Positions 17,612-26,229 of a stretch of DNA of 64,000 bases are shown here, in pieces. This DNA is from Thermonema rossianum DSM 10300 (GTDB lineage Bacteria > Bacteroidota > Bacteroidia > Cytophagales > Thermonemataceae): assembly GCF_000426825.1 (NCBI RefSeq), contig NZ_AUGC01000001.1, positions 424,044-488,043 on the forward strand, given 5' to 3'. Positions within the stretch are counted from its first letter, which is position 1; every line of letters starts with the position of its first letter. Position numbers and translations under genes: made by a program. The notes under the pieces were generated by a model. That model was not told where the DNA came from. It worked only from the letters and a program-made list of their open reading frames with translations, and did no database searches.

Positions 17612-18319
17612 TTAATAGATAGCGGGGCTTAGGAGATCTGCTACCTTTTCGATGTTTTTTTTATGCTTCCTGATAAGCTCAACTTCTTCTGGTGCTGCCA
17701 TTTTTTTGTAAAGGACTTGTCCTATTGCTTTTTCACCTGCTTCAAAGCCTTCCTTCGATTCTTTGCTTTGTAGCTCCTTTTGTTTTTGCCTTATCTCTTC
17801 CATCTGCTCCTTGATGTGTTCTTTCTGGCTTTCCGGAAAATTGGGATCTTGAAGCATTTTCTCGTACATATCGGAGGCGCTTTCAAGGCTTGACACAGCT
17901 GTTGAGTGCGCTCCGACAAGTGTCCATATGCCGGCTACTTTGTGGTATATCCAGTAAAACTCATCCGGCTCCCAGCCTGCTTCCCGGATAGCCTGAATTA
18001 CTTCCGGGCTCGACTTCTGCTCTTTTTGAGTAAAACGAAGCAGGGCCTCCCTACCCGTTTTTTGCTTTAGCGTCTGCATGGTTTCTATAAACGAAAGCAG
18101 TTTTTTTTCTGTCAGGGTGTGTTTTTTGATGTTGGCCAAAAACTGAAGTTGTTCTTCATCCATGCCGGCTTCAAGAGCAGCATCTGCCATTTTTTCAGAT
18201 AGGGTGTTCGATAACCGGTCGCCGCTATCTTCACCGTCGCCAGAGCAGCTGCTTATTAATAAAAAGCAGCCAACAGCTAAGCATGCGAATAATACAGTAG
18301 TGATTTTTTTAATGACCAT
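17612..18319 (-). CDS. Lipoprotein, paralogue of the 16286-17032 gene
   Basis: 235 residues from the start at 18319, chosen because a lipoprotein signal (FLLISSC) follows; the open frame continues 71 codons upstream without signal features. It shares its order of helical motifs with the lipoprotein at 16286-17032, so this is a tandem duplication interrupted by the DUF3592 gene. No catalytic motif is seen. A 440-base gene-free stretch lies upstream. Confidence 0.65.
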   Translation of the reverse strand: MVIKKITTVLFACLAVGCFLLISSCSGDGEDSGDRLSNTLSEKMADAALEAGMDEEQLQFLANIKKHTLTEKKLLSFIETMQTLKQKTGREALLRFTQKEQKSSPEVIQAIREAGWEPDEFYWIYHKVAGIWTLVGAHSTAVSSLESASDMYEKMLQDPNFPESQKEHIKEQMEEIRQKQKELQSKESKEGFEAGEKAIGQVLYKKMAAPEEVELIRKHKKNIEKVADLLSPAIY

Positions 18320-18759
18320 AGTCTTTGGATTGTTTGTTGAAAGAATGGCACAGCTGGATGTTGCATTAGTGGCAGAGCGAATGGCAACCGGGAGGTACGT
18401 TCTATTTGAGGCAACCGTGACACACTGCACCGATGTAGTGGGATTTCTAATTATAAGATAGAAACTTTTAGGCTGAGTAACAAATATGCAAAAGTGAAAT
18501 ATGCCCTTTTTTGAAAAAATGCCGCTTGTCAAAAAAGAAAGAATACCTGTTGAAGAGGTTATAATAAGTTTATATTCTTTTAAAAAGAAAAATATGAGAA
18601 TAAGTGCTTTGTTTTGCAGTAGCTTAGTTGCTTATGTGCCAATGATTTTGTAAATTATGTAAAGGGATATTGCCAAGGCAAAAACACATCAGTTTACTTT
18701 GAAATTTTATCTTTGCAAGCCTGTTTCTTCTTCATCAATCTTATTCAAAGCTGAATTTT
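18320..18759. other. Intergenic stretch without recognised gene
   Basis: About 440 AT-rich bases between divergent genes. I see no tRNA-like fold, no long reading frame worth calling and no repeat. It holds a -7 promoter element for the plus-strand gene at 18708-18715; the rest is unassigned. Confidence 0.5.
18708..18715 (+). promoter_or_regulatory. Possible promoter (-7 element)
   Basis: TATCTTTG matches TAnnTTTG exactly, 45 bases before the start of the STAS-like gene. No good -33 TTG is found at the expected distance. Confidence 0.45.
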
Positions 18760-19191
18760 ATGATAGACCTGTCAAGCGCTTATTATCATACCGAACACGT
18801 GAATATGTTTTACGTGTCTGCCCCTGAAAACTGGTTGGAGATGCGATGGAAGGGGCACATTTCGTTTGCTGAAGTGCAGGAAGCCATGCAGAAGGCATTG
18901 AAGATTTTAAAAGAAGTGAAAAGCAACAAGTTGCTTTCAGACCACAGGGCAGTAACGAACTCTTGGGACTCAGCCAACCGCTGGATTGTGGAAAAATGGG
19001 TAAGCGATGCCCAGAGCTTACGCCTTCGATACGTTGCTTTTGTGGCACCGGAAGAACTGTTGCCACGCATTTCACTGGACAATTTGTATCGCATGTTGAT
19101 GCGGCGGCGGCCGGAGTTGGAAGGAAAAGTGCGCATCTTTAAAGACGTGGAAGAAGCGCGCAGCTGGCTGCGAACCATGGCTCTGAGTTAA
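18760..19191 (+). CDS. STAS/SpoIIAA-like single-domain protein
   Basis: 143 residues with alternating strands and helices: WLEMRWKGHISFAEVQEAM, then KSNKLLSDHRAVTNSW, and a C-terminal FKDVEEARSWL. This is the general SpoIIAA-like pattern of small, soluble Bacteroidota proteins. A similar protein is encoded at 23638-24060 (IDASKGLITVEWWG... RYFQDEEEALQWLF). Function unknown. A bidirectional terminator follows. Confidence 0.6.
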   Translation: MIDLSSAYYHTEHVNMFYVSAPENWLEMRWKGHISFAEVQEAMQKALKILKEVKSNKLLSDHRAVTNSWDSANRWIVEKWVSDAQSLRLRYVAFVAPEELLPRISLDNLYRMLMRRRPELEGKVRIFKDVEEARSWLRTMALS

Positions 19192-19218
19192 GAGCTGCTT
19201 ACAGCTGTTTCGCTTTTG

Positions 19219-19276
19219 AAAAAAATAAAGGCATGCAAACATTCACCGGAAGGGGTTTGCATGCCTTTATCCTTTC
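19219..19276. terminator. Long bidirectional terminator hairpin
   Basis: AAAGGCATGCAAAC (19227-19240) pairs perfectly with GTTTGCATGCCTTT (19255-19268). T-rich tracts lie on both outer sides, so it can end both the STAS-like gene and the converging def gene. Confidence 0.85.
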
Positions 19277-19288
19277 CGGCGGGCAGAA

Positions 19289-19867
19289 TTACAGGGCAAT
19301 CTCTTTCGCAGCAAATTTCATGGGATAGGAAGTATTCACCTCACCTTTTACTATTTTTTGCAATTTGCGCTTAATCAGTCGTTTCTTCAGAGGTGAAAGG
19401 TAATCAATGAACAGCTTGCCTTCGATGTGGTCGTATTCATGCAATATCACACGGGCAGTAAAGCCGTCATATTCTTCTTCATGTAGCTGCCAATCTTCGT
19501 CAAAGTAGCGGATTTTAACACGTTCCGGACGGTTTACATTCTCACGCACATCCGGTATGCTCAGACAGCCTTCCTCCATTGTCCACTCTTCACCGCCGGT
19601 TTCGATTATGACGGGGTTGATGAACGCTTTTTTAATATACTGCTCCTCTGTATCTGCTTCCTCTTCTTCTTCTTTCAAATGCAGGGTGTCCACTATAAAC
19701 AGGCGAATGGCTTTGCCTATTTGTGGAGCAGCCAAGCCTACGCCATGGGCTTGGTACATCGTTTCAAACATATCTTCGATAAGCTGCTTGAGGTCGCTGC
19801 CTTGAGCAATATCTTCTGCTTTTTTACGCAACACGGGGTCACCGTAAGCTACAATAGGGTAAATCAT
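19289..19867 (-). CDS. def: Peptide deformylase
   Basis: 192 residues from the ATG at 19867; the frame extends 13 codons upstream without homology. It removes the formyl group from new polypeptides. The three metal-site motifs are intact: GVGLAAPQ, EGCLS and HEYDH. An acidic insert (LKEEEEEADTEEQY) follows the second strand. It is the last gene of the response regulator-kinase-murF-ruvX-def group. Confidence 0.96.
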   Translation of the reverse strand: MIYPIVAYGDPVLRKKAEDIAQGSDLKQLIEDMFETMYQAHGVGLAAPQIGKAIRLFIVDTLHLKEEEEEADTEEQYIKKAFINPVIIETGGEEWTMEEGCLSIPDVRENVNRPERVKIRYFDEDWQLHEEEYDGFTARVILHEYDHIEGKLFIDYLSPLKKRLIKRKLQKIVKGEVNTSYPMKFAAKEIAL

Positions 19868-19912
19868 ATTTTTATGAACTGTTTGCTGTAACAAAGATAC
19901 AAACAAAATTGC

Positions 19913-20326
19913 TTAGAGGCGCTGCTGTAGAAACTCTTGCAGCAGCAATGTGGCAGCCATGCGGTCTATGTTCTCTTTGCGGCGGCGGTATTTTTGCTTG
20001 GTACCACCGGCAATCATTGCCCGCACGGCATCTTTGGAACTCCCGTATTCATCTACGAGGTGTACCTGAACCGAGGGGTATCGTTTTTTTAATTCCTGGA
20101 TGAAGGCGTCGATGGCAGCGGTGGAGTCGGTAGGGCTGCCATCGGCTTTGAGCGGGTAGCCCACAACAAATGCTTCTACTTCTTCTTTTTGCATGTAACC
20201 GTGCAGGAAGTCCCAAAGGTGGGCAGTGGCTACCGTTTCCAGAGGCGAGGCGATGATTTGAAGCGGGTCGGTTACCGCCAAGCCGGTTCTTTTCATGCCG
20301 TAGTCAAATGCCAAAATACGCGCCAT
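19913..20326 (-). CDS. ruvX: YqgF/RuvX family RNase H-like nuclease
   Basis: 137 residues. The RNase H-fold motifs are present: ILAFDYGMKRTGLA at the start, VVGYPLKADG, LVDEYGSSKDA and the final DRMAATLLLQEFL. In the family this protein acts in 16S rRNA 5'-end maturation or as a putative Holliday-junction resolvase. It starts 12 bases after murF and is followed closely by def. Confidence 0.9.
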   Translation of the reverse strand: MARILAFDYGMKRTGLAVTDPLQIIASPLETVATAHLWDFLHGYMQKEEVEAFVVGYPLKADGSPTDSTAAIDAFIQELKKRYPSVQVHLVDEYGSSKDAVRAMIAGGTKQKYRRRKENIDRMAATLLLQEFLQQRL

Positions 20327-20338
20327 AATGCCGCCTGT

Positions 20339-21622
20339 TTAGTCATGAATAAAAGGAAGAACACTTTCCAGCTGCATGCCCCGCGAGCCTTTGATAAGTA
20401 TATGGTAGCCGTGCCAGTGTTGGTCCGACAACCAGTTATGCAGCGAAAACTTATCGGGAAAATAGTAGGCAGCCGGCAGGTGGCGCAAGGCTGCTTGTAT
20501 TTCCTTACCGTAAAGCACCACTTTGTCGAATTGGAAAGAGGCTACCAAGCGCCCCAGCTCTTCATGCGCTTGTTGACTATAAGTGCCCAGTTCAAGCATG
20601 TCGCCCAGAATCAGCATTTTAGGGCGTTGTGGCAGACGTGCGAAGCTCTGGATAGCCTGCTCCATAGAGCTTGGGTTGGCATTGTAGGCATCCAGTATGA
20701 TGCGCACTTGCCCCTGCTCAATAAGCTGTGAGCGTTGGTTTTGTGGAGTATAAGTGGCAATCGCTTGTAGCGCTTCGTGCCCCGGCACGCCGAAGTGCAA
20801 GCCTATGCAATGGGCAGCAGCTATGTTGTCGAAGTTGTATTCACCAAAAAGCCGGGTTTGAAATACATTGCCTTCGTTGTCCCGGATACTGACAAAGTAG
20901 TTTCCTTCGGCAAGCGCAATGCCCGCCGGGTATTCTATTCGATGGGGCAGCCGGCTTGCCATGCGCATCAACCACTCATCGCGGCTATTGACAAAGGCAG
21001 TCCCTTCGTGTTGCAACAGGTAATAATACAGCTCGCTATTGGCACGGGCAACACCTTCCAAGCTGCCGAAGCCTTCGAGATGGTCCATGCCTATATTGGT
21101 GATGAGTCCGTGGGTGGGGGCTGCTATTTCGCACAGGGCTGCTATTTCGCCTTCGTGGTTGGCGCCCAGTTCTATGACAGCTATCTCGGTATCAGAGGGC
21201 ATGCGCAAGAGGGTCAACGGCACGCCTATGTGGTTGTTGAGGTTGCCCGGAGTGGCAAAAGCACGATAGCGGCAGGCAAGTGCCAGCCGGGTGAGCTCTT
21301 TGGTCGTTGTTTTGCCATTGGAACCGGTAATGGCTATGACAGGAATATTGAATTGTTTTCTGCGATGATGCGCCAACGCTTGTAGCGCCTGCAGGCTGTC
21401 TTCTACCAGATGGCAGCGCGCATCTGCCCGGGCTATGGCAGGGTCATCGACGATCGCCGCCATGGCACCTGCCTGCAGTGCTTGTAAAGCAAATTGATTG
21501 CCATCGAAGCGCTCGCCCCTTAATGCCCAAAAGAGTTGCCCTGCTTGCAGGCTGCGCGTGTCGGTACAAATGCCTTGACTTTCTTTATAGAGCCGGTAGA
21601 GCTCCGCAATGGAAGTGTACAT
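20339..21622 (-). CDS. murF: UDP-MurNAc-tripeptide-D-Ala-D-Ala ligase
   Basis: 427 residues. It adds D-Ala-D-Ala to the peptidoglycan precursor in the cytoplasm, using ATP. The Mur-ligase ATP motif ITGSNGKTTTKE and the downstream NNHIGVPLTLL and ELGANHEGE segments are clear, and the DAYNANPSSM motif identifies MurF within the Mur ligases. The gene lies between a sensor kinase gene and ruvX on the same strand, not in a dcw cluster. Confidence 0.95.
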   Translation of the reverse strand: MYTSIAELYRLYKESQGICTDTRSLQAGQLFWALRGERFDGNQFALQALQAGAMAAIVDDPAIARADARCHLVEDSLQALQALAHHRRKQFNIPVIAITGSNGKTTTKELTRLALACRYRAFATPGNLNNHIGVPLTLLRMPSDTEIAVIELGANHEGEIAALCEIAAPTHGLITNIGMDHLEGFGSLEGVARANSELYYYLLQHEGTAFVNSRDEWLMRMASRLPHRIEYPAGIALAEGNYFVSIRDNEGNVFQTRLFGEYNFDNIAAAHCIGLHFGVPGHEALQAIATYTPQNQRSQLIEQGQVRIILDAYNANPSSMEQAIQSFARLPQRPKMLILGDMLELGTYSQQAHEELGRLVASFQFDKVVLYGKEIQAALRHLPAAYYFPDKFSLHNWLSDQHWHGYHILIKGSRGMQLESVLPFIHD

Positions 21623-21673
21623 GTCGTCTTATTTAGAGCCGGATGCTGCCGCCAAAGATACGAAAGTTTGCAG

Positions 21674-22762
21674 CTAATTGCCTGCTTCCATGCTTTGGCT
21701 TTGTGTGGTTGAAGTCTGTAAAACGGGCAGGGCTTTCGCATGAGTAGAAAGATAAAAGCTGAAACGGGTGCCTTCATCTACTTTGCTTTTTACTTCTATT
21801 TCGCTGTGGTGCGCCAAGATGATTTGCTTGACGATGGCAAGCCCCAGCCCACTGCCGCCGCTCTCTTTCGAACGGCTTTTTTCCACACGATAGAAGCGCT
21901 CAAATATGCGGTGCAGGTGCTTTTTGGGAATGCCCACGCCGTTGTCTTCAATGACCACCTGGCAAAAGTCTTTGCTTGGCTGCAAACGCACACGCACAAA
22001 GCCGCCTTCTTTACCATATTTAATGCCGTTCTCTACCAGGTTTACAAAAACCTGCCGGATACGCTGTGGGTCAGCCCATGCCTTGCATTGTCCGGGCGAC
22101 TCCAGCTTCAGCTCGATTGCACGTGCCGCTGCTTTATTTTGCAGTTGTTCGAACACATCCGCACAGATGCGGTGCAGGTCCACTTCTTGAAAATTCATTT
22201 GAATGACACCTGTTTCCATCTGCGAGAGCATGAGCAGGTCTTGGACCAGGTGCTCGAGTCCTTCGAGGCTTTTGTTTGCCCTTTCCAGAAACACATAGCG
22301 CACTTCTTCATCGTCAATGGCGCCATCCAGCAGGGTTTGTATGTAACCTTGTGCGGCGAAAATAGGGGTTTTGAGCTCGTGTGATATGTCAGCAATGAAC
22401 TCGCGCCGGAAGGCTTCCAACTTTACCAGGTCGTCAATTTCCTTTTGTTTCTTGGCTGCATAGCTATATATCTCTTTGTGCAGGTCTTGCAGCGGTCCCG
22501 ATATGGTAGCCAATTGCCGCTTGGCAAGCTTAAAGTCTTTCTTTTTGATTTTGTTGAGTGAGGTGTACAGTTGATTCACTTCGCGAAAGATGAGCAACTC
22601 CAAAGCCAAAGTGTTGAGTATGACACCGGCCGCAAAGGCAATGCCGAAGCACGTAACAAGCAACCAGGGGTGGCTTTCAGGAAACAGCGAGACAAAAAGG
22701 GTCGTAAGGCCGGCAATACATGCCGATATGAACACAGCCCATCGTTTGGGTGAACGAAGCAT
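21674..22762 (-). CDS. PhoR-like sensor histidine kinase
   Basis: 362 residues. Two membrane helices (about 8-30 and 33-55) with almost no periplasmic loop are followed by a HAMP-like linker, the dimerisation domain with phospho-acceptor His128 in DISHELKTPIF, and the ATPase domain with NLVENGIKYG, EDNGVGIP and GGSGLGLAI. It is paired with the response regulator gene 43 bases upstream. The signal may be sensed within the membrane, since there is no sizeable extracytoplasmic domain. Confidence 0.92.
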   Translation of the reverse strand: MLRSPKRWAVFISACIAGLTTLFVSLFPESHPWLLVTCFGIAFAAGVILNTLALELLIFREVNQLYTSLNKIKKKDFKLAKRQLATISGPLQDLHKEIYSYAAKKQKEIDDLVKLEAFRREFIADISHELKTPIFAAQGYIQTLLDGAIDDEEVRYVFLERANKSLEGLEHLVQDLLMLSQMETGVIQMNFQEVDLHRICADVFEQLQNKAAARAIELKLESPGQCKAWADPQRIRQVFVNLVENGIKYGKEGGFVRVRLQPSKDFCQVVIEDNGVGIPKKHLHRIFERFYRVEKSRSKESGGSGLGLAIVKQIILAHHSEIEVKSKVDEGTRFSFYLSTHAKALPVLQTSTTQSQSMEAGN

Positions 22763-22805
22763 ATGATTTATGGTCTTAACAGTTCAAAACTACTTTTGGC
22801 TTTTT

Positions 22806-23492
22806 TTACTCTATGGAAAACTTATAGCCCACGCCCTTGACTGTCTTAATATAGTTGTCGCCGATTTTCTCGCGTATTTTGCGCACATGCACATCTACGG
22901 TGCGGGTGAGAATGAACACATCATCGCCCCATATGTTCTGCAGCAGCTCTTCGCGGCTAAATACCTTGTCGGGGTGTTGTGCCAAAAAGAAAAGCAATTC
23001 AAACTCTTTGCGGGGGAGTTCCATGTCCTGGCCGCGCAAGCTAACCAAATACTTATCGCGGTCAATGACAAGGTCACCAATTTCTATGCGGTTGCCCTGA
23101 AACTCACGACTACGCTTGGTTTCCCGCTTCAATACGGTGGCAATACGTGACATGAGTGCCCGTATGCGTATGGGTTTGGTTTGGTAATCGTCGGCGCCAA
23201 TGCCAAAGGCTGCTATTTCGGAATACTCTTCGCTGCGGGCTGTAAGATAGAGCAAGTAGGTGTCTTCGTTTTCTTCTTTGATGCGTCGTCCGGCTTCTAC
23301 GCCATCCATTTTGGGCATCATGATATCCATGATGATGAGGTCGGGACGAAACTGCCGGGCTACTTCTACCGCTTCTTGTCCGTCGAAGGCCGTTCTTACT
23401 TCGTAGCCTTCCTTTTTTAAGTTATAACTCAATAAATCAACAATATCCCGTTCATCGTCAACTACTAACACCTTGTAAGGGCTTGTGCTCAT
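22806..23492 (-). CDS. OmpR/PhoB-type response regulator
   Basis: 228 residues. The receiver domain has the acidic pair DD (12-13), phospho-acceptor Asp56 in IIMDIMMP and Lys106 in QTKPIRI. A winged-helix DNA-binding domain follows (residues ~130-228; RTVDVHVRKIREKIG, VKGVGYKF). It is encoded first, followed by its kinase, so it presumably heads the group that includes murF, ruvX and def. Targets are unknown. Confidence 0.94.
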   Translation of the reverse strand: MSTSPYKVLVVDDERDIVDLLSYNLKKEGYEVRTAFDGQEAVEVARQFRPDLIIMDIMMPKMDGVEAGRRIKEENEDTYLLYLTARSEEYSEIAAFGIGADDYQTKPIRIRALMSRIATVLKRETKRSREFQGNRIEIGDLVIDRDKYLVSLRGQDMELPRKEFELLFFLAQHPDKVFSREELLQNIWGDDVFILTRTVDVHVRKIREKIGDNYIKTVKGVGYKFSIE

Positions 23493-23637
23493 AGTGTATG
23501 TGTGTTTTTGTTTTGTGGTAAAATTAAGTTTTTTTAATCAAATGATAAGTGACAAGTGTTTGATTGACAAAATTTTAACTCTTTGGTAATGATTTCTTTA
23601 CGCCCCCTTACGGCTGCCATAGCTAAGTGCGCGGAAA

Positions 23638-24060
23638 TCAATGTACTATGTCTTCAAATAGCCACTGCAGGGCTTCTTCTTCGTCTTGGAAATAGCGAAT
23701 GGGGGGAAGCGACAAGCCGCGCTCCGGTACTTTCTTATTGAGCTGTACGTGCAAACTCAGCTCGCCGAAAGCATTCCGGAATGGCAAAATAGCTACGCGA
23801 AAGGGGAAGGGGATGCGGGCAATGGCTTGCGGATACCACTCTTCGTAGGTCCAGCGTATTTCTTCGACTGTCTGCAAGGCGGCATCTTGCAAGTCAATGA
23901 GCCAGCGTTTTAGTGCCTGCTCTTTTGCCAGACGCACACTTTCATTCCACACCTGCCGGTGCTCTTTTGAGGGGGCAAAGCCCCACCATTCTACCGTAAT
24001 CAATCCTTTAGAAGCATCTATTTTTATACAGCTGTGTTCGCTCCGGAAAACTGTTTGCAT
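23638..24060 (-). CDS. STAS/SpoIIAA-like protein
   Basis: 140 residues from the ATG at 24060; the frame extends 29 codons further but overlaps the upstream ABC gene. The alternating pattern and the C-terminal RYFQDEEEALQWLF resemble the STAS-like protein encoded at 18760-19191. It begins eight bases after the stop of the ABC ATPase gene, so the two are probably one transcript. Function unknown. Confidence 0.6.
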   Translation of the reverse strand: MQTVFRSEHSCIKIDASKGLITVEWWGFAPSKEHRQVWNESVRLAKEQALKRWLIDLQDAALQTVEEIRWTYEEWYPQAIARIPFPFRVAILPFRNAFGELSLHVQLNKKVPERGLSLPPIRYFQDEEEALQWLFEDIVH

Positions 24061-24067
24061 GGGTTCC

Positions 24068-24811
24068 CTATGTTTGTTTTTCGCCAATAATTTTTCCGTC
24101 CAGCATATACACGATGCGTTGGGTATAGTGTGCCCATTGCTCGGCATGGGTAACCATCACAATAGTGAGGCGTTGGGCTCGATGCAACTCTTGCATCAGC
24201 TGCATGACCTGCACACTTTCGGTACTGTCTAAATTACCGGTGGGCTCGTCGGCAAGCAGCAGAGAAGGGCGGCTTGCCAAAGCACGCAGCAGTGCTACTT
24301 TTTGCTGTTGTCCGCCGGAAAGCTCGTAAGGGTAGGCATGGCGCCGGTGCCACAGGCGCAGCCGCTGCATCCATTCTTTGAGCTCGGCAGGGTCGAAAGT
24401 CGCTTTTTGCTTTTTATAGCGCAGCGGCAGCATGATGTTTTCATACACATTCAGCTCTTCCACCAGATTGAATTGCTGAAACACCATGCCTATGTAGTCG
24501 CGGCGCAGCGTGGTACGTCCCTTTTCGGTAGCCGGCGCCGGCTGCTGTCCCCAGTATATACTGCCGGACGAGGGCACGTCTATCAAGCCCAGCATATTGA
24601 GCAAGGTGGTTTTTCCACAGCCCGAAGGTCCCATGACCGCCAGAAAATCGCCGTGGTCTATGCGCAGGTTGAGCCCACGCAAAGCGGGTGTTTGTATGCC
24701 GCCCGAGTCATAATATTTGTGCACGTCTTTCAGTTGAATAGGGTAGAGCTCGTCGGCAGTGGTGGGCTGTCGAAATGAAGACCTGTCAAATAGTTTATAA
24801 AATTTGTACAT
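24068..24811 (-). CDS. LolD/MacB-type ABC ATPase
   Basis: 247 residues from the ATG at 24811, chosen because 17 extra upstream codons give only a hydrophobic stretch. All ABC motifs are present: Walker A GPSGCGKTTLL, Q-loop FQQFNLV, signature LSGGQQQKVALLRAL and Walker B LLLADEPTGNLD. The sequence resembles LolD/MacB-type ATPases that drive membrane lipoprotein release or small-molecule export. No permease gene is next to it, so the partner is elsewhere. It diverges from the sigma-54 regulator gene. Confidence 0.88.
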   Translation of the reverse strand: MYKFYKLFDRSSFRQPTTADELYPIQLKDVHKYYDSGGIQTPALRGLNLRIDHGDFLAVMGPSGCGKTTLLNMLGLIDVPSSGSIYWGQQPAPATEKGRTTLRRDYIGMVFQQFNLVEELNVYENIMLPLRYKKQKATFDPAELKEWMQRLRLWHRRHAYPYELSGGQQQKVALLRALASRPSLLLADEPTGNLDSTESVQVMQLMQELHRAQRLTIVMVTHAEQWAHYTQRIVYMLDGKIIGEKQT

Positions 24812-24837
24812 TCGCAAGAAGAGGCTTACGCTCAAAT

Positions 24838-26229
24838 ATGCAAGATATGGCACAAGCAGCAAAAAAGAAAATACTGATTGTGGATGACGACGAGGATGTG
24901 CTATGGGCAGTGAAAATGCTGCTCAAAAGGCAAGGGTGGGAGGTGAGCACCGAGCAGGATCCGCGCCGCATCCCTTTCTTGGTGTCGCAGCATGCTTTTG
25001 ACCTTATTTTGTTGGATATGAATTTTCGCGAAGACACCACTTCGGGGAAAGAAGGCTTTGAGTGGTTGTCTAAGATATTGGAGATAGATCCGCATGCCGT
25101 AGTGATTATGATTACTGCCTATGGCGATGTGGATACGGCTGTGCAGGCTTTGAAGGCCGGTGCCACTGATTTTGTGCTGAAGCCATGGGAAAATGAAAAA
25201 CTGATTGCTACCGTGCAGGCAGCGCTTAAGTTGCGCGATTCTTACCGTCAAGTGGAGCAGCTGGAACGCAAAAACGAGCAACTCACAGACCTTATCAACC
25301 GGGCAGACGTGGAAATGCTGGGTGAGAGCGCCCCCATGCAAAAGGTGCGTCTGCTTATTGACAAGGTGGCTGCCACCGATGCCAATGTGTTGATTTTGGG
25401 CGAAAACGGCACCGGTAAACAGCTGGTGGCTAAGATGATTCACCGCAGGTCGAAGCGCGCAGCCAAGCCTTTCATCAGTGTGGACATGGGCGCCGTAAGC
25501 GAAACGCTCTTTGAGAGTGAGCTGTTTGGGCACAAAAAAGGCGCTTTTACCGATGCCAAGCAGGACCGTATAGGACAGATGGAGCTGGCGCATGGCGGCA
25601 CGCTCTTTTTAGATGAAATTGGCAACTTGCCCCTGTCGCTGCAAGCCAAGTTGTTGACCGTGCTGCAAGACAGGCGCATTCGCCGGCTTGGTAGCAATGA
25701 CTGGATAGACATAGACGTGCGCCTGATTTGTGCTACCAATATGCCTTTGCATGATATGGTCCGGGAAGGCAGCTTCCGCCAAGACTTGCTTTATCGTATC
25801 AATACCGTGGAGATTTACTTGCCCCCTCTGCGTGAGCGCAATGAGGATATTCCCCTTTTGGCAGACCACTTTCTCAAGCGCTTCGCCCAAAAGTATAGAA
25901 AAGAAGTAAAGCAGTTTTCTGCCGAAGCACTTAAGACATTAACGGCGTACCACTGGCCCGGCAACATCAGAGAGCTGGAGCATGCCATCGAGCGGGCTGT
26001 TATCATGGCAGATAAAAGCAGCTTGGACAGCAGCGATTTCGCCTTCCTGCAAAAGACCGCGGCGCCTGCTGCCTTGCCCGGCGATTTGCCTTTGAACTTG
26101 GAAGCCTTGGAACGCCAAGCTATTGAGCGGGCTTTGAAGAAGCATCAGGGCAATGTGAGCCGCGCCGCAAAAGAATTGGGCATCACACGTGCCGCCTTAT
26201 ATAGACGTATGGAAAAATATGGACTTTAA
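24838..26229 (+). CDS. NtrC-type sigma-54 response regulator
   Basis: 463 residues from the ATG at 24838 (a second, equally plausible ATG is three codons on). Domains in order: receiver (phospho-acceptor Asp60 in LILLDMNF), AAA+ activator domain with Walker A GENGTGKQ (188-195), the sigma-54 contact loop and a C-terminal Fis-type helix-turn-helix. The sigma-54 loop reads GAFTDA (235-240) instead of GAFTGA. It activates sigma-54 RNA polymerase. The cognate kinase gene overlaps its stop by 11 bases. Confidence 0.92.
   Translation: MQDMAQAAKKKILIVDDDEDVLWAVKMLLKRQGWEVSTEQDPRRIPFLVSQHAFDLILLDMNFREDTTSGKEGFEWLSKILEIDPHAVVIMITAYGDVDTAVQALKAGATDFVLKPWENEKLIATVQAALKLRDSYRQVEQLERKNEQLTDLINRADVEMLGESAPMQKVRLLIDKVAATDANVLILGENGTGKQLVAKMIHRRSKRAAKPFISVDMGAVSETLFESELFGHKKGAFTDAKQDRIGQMELAHGGTLFLDEIGNLPLSLQAKLLTVLQDRRIRRLGSNDWIDIDVRLICATNMPLHDMVREGSFRQDLLYRINTVEIYLPPLRERNEDIPLLADHFLKRFAQKYRKEVKQFSAEALKTLTAYHWPGNIRELEHAIERAVIMADKSSLDSSDFAFLQKTAAPAALPGDLPLNLEALERQAIERALKKHQGNVSRAAKELGITRAALYRRMEKYGL

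Noticed and set aside
18320..18759. A tRNA or small RNA in the long gene-free stretch
   Set aside because: No cloverleaf, conserved tail or strong hairpin was seen; only a promoter element is supported.
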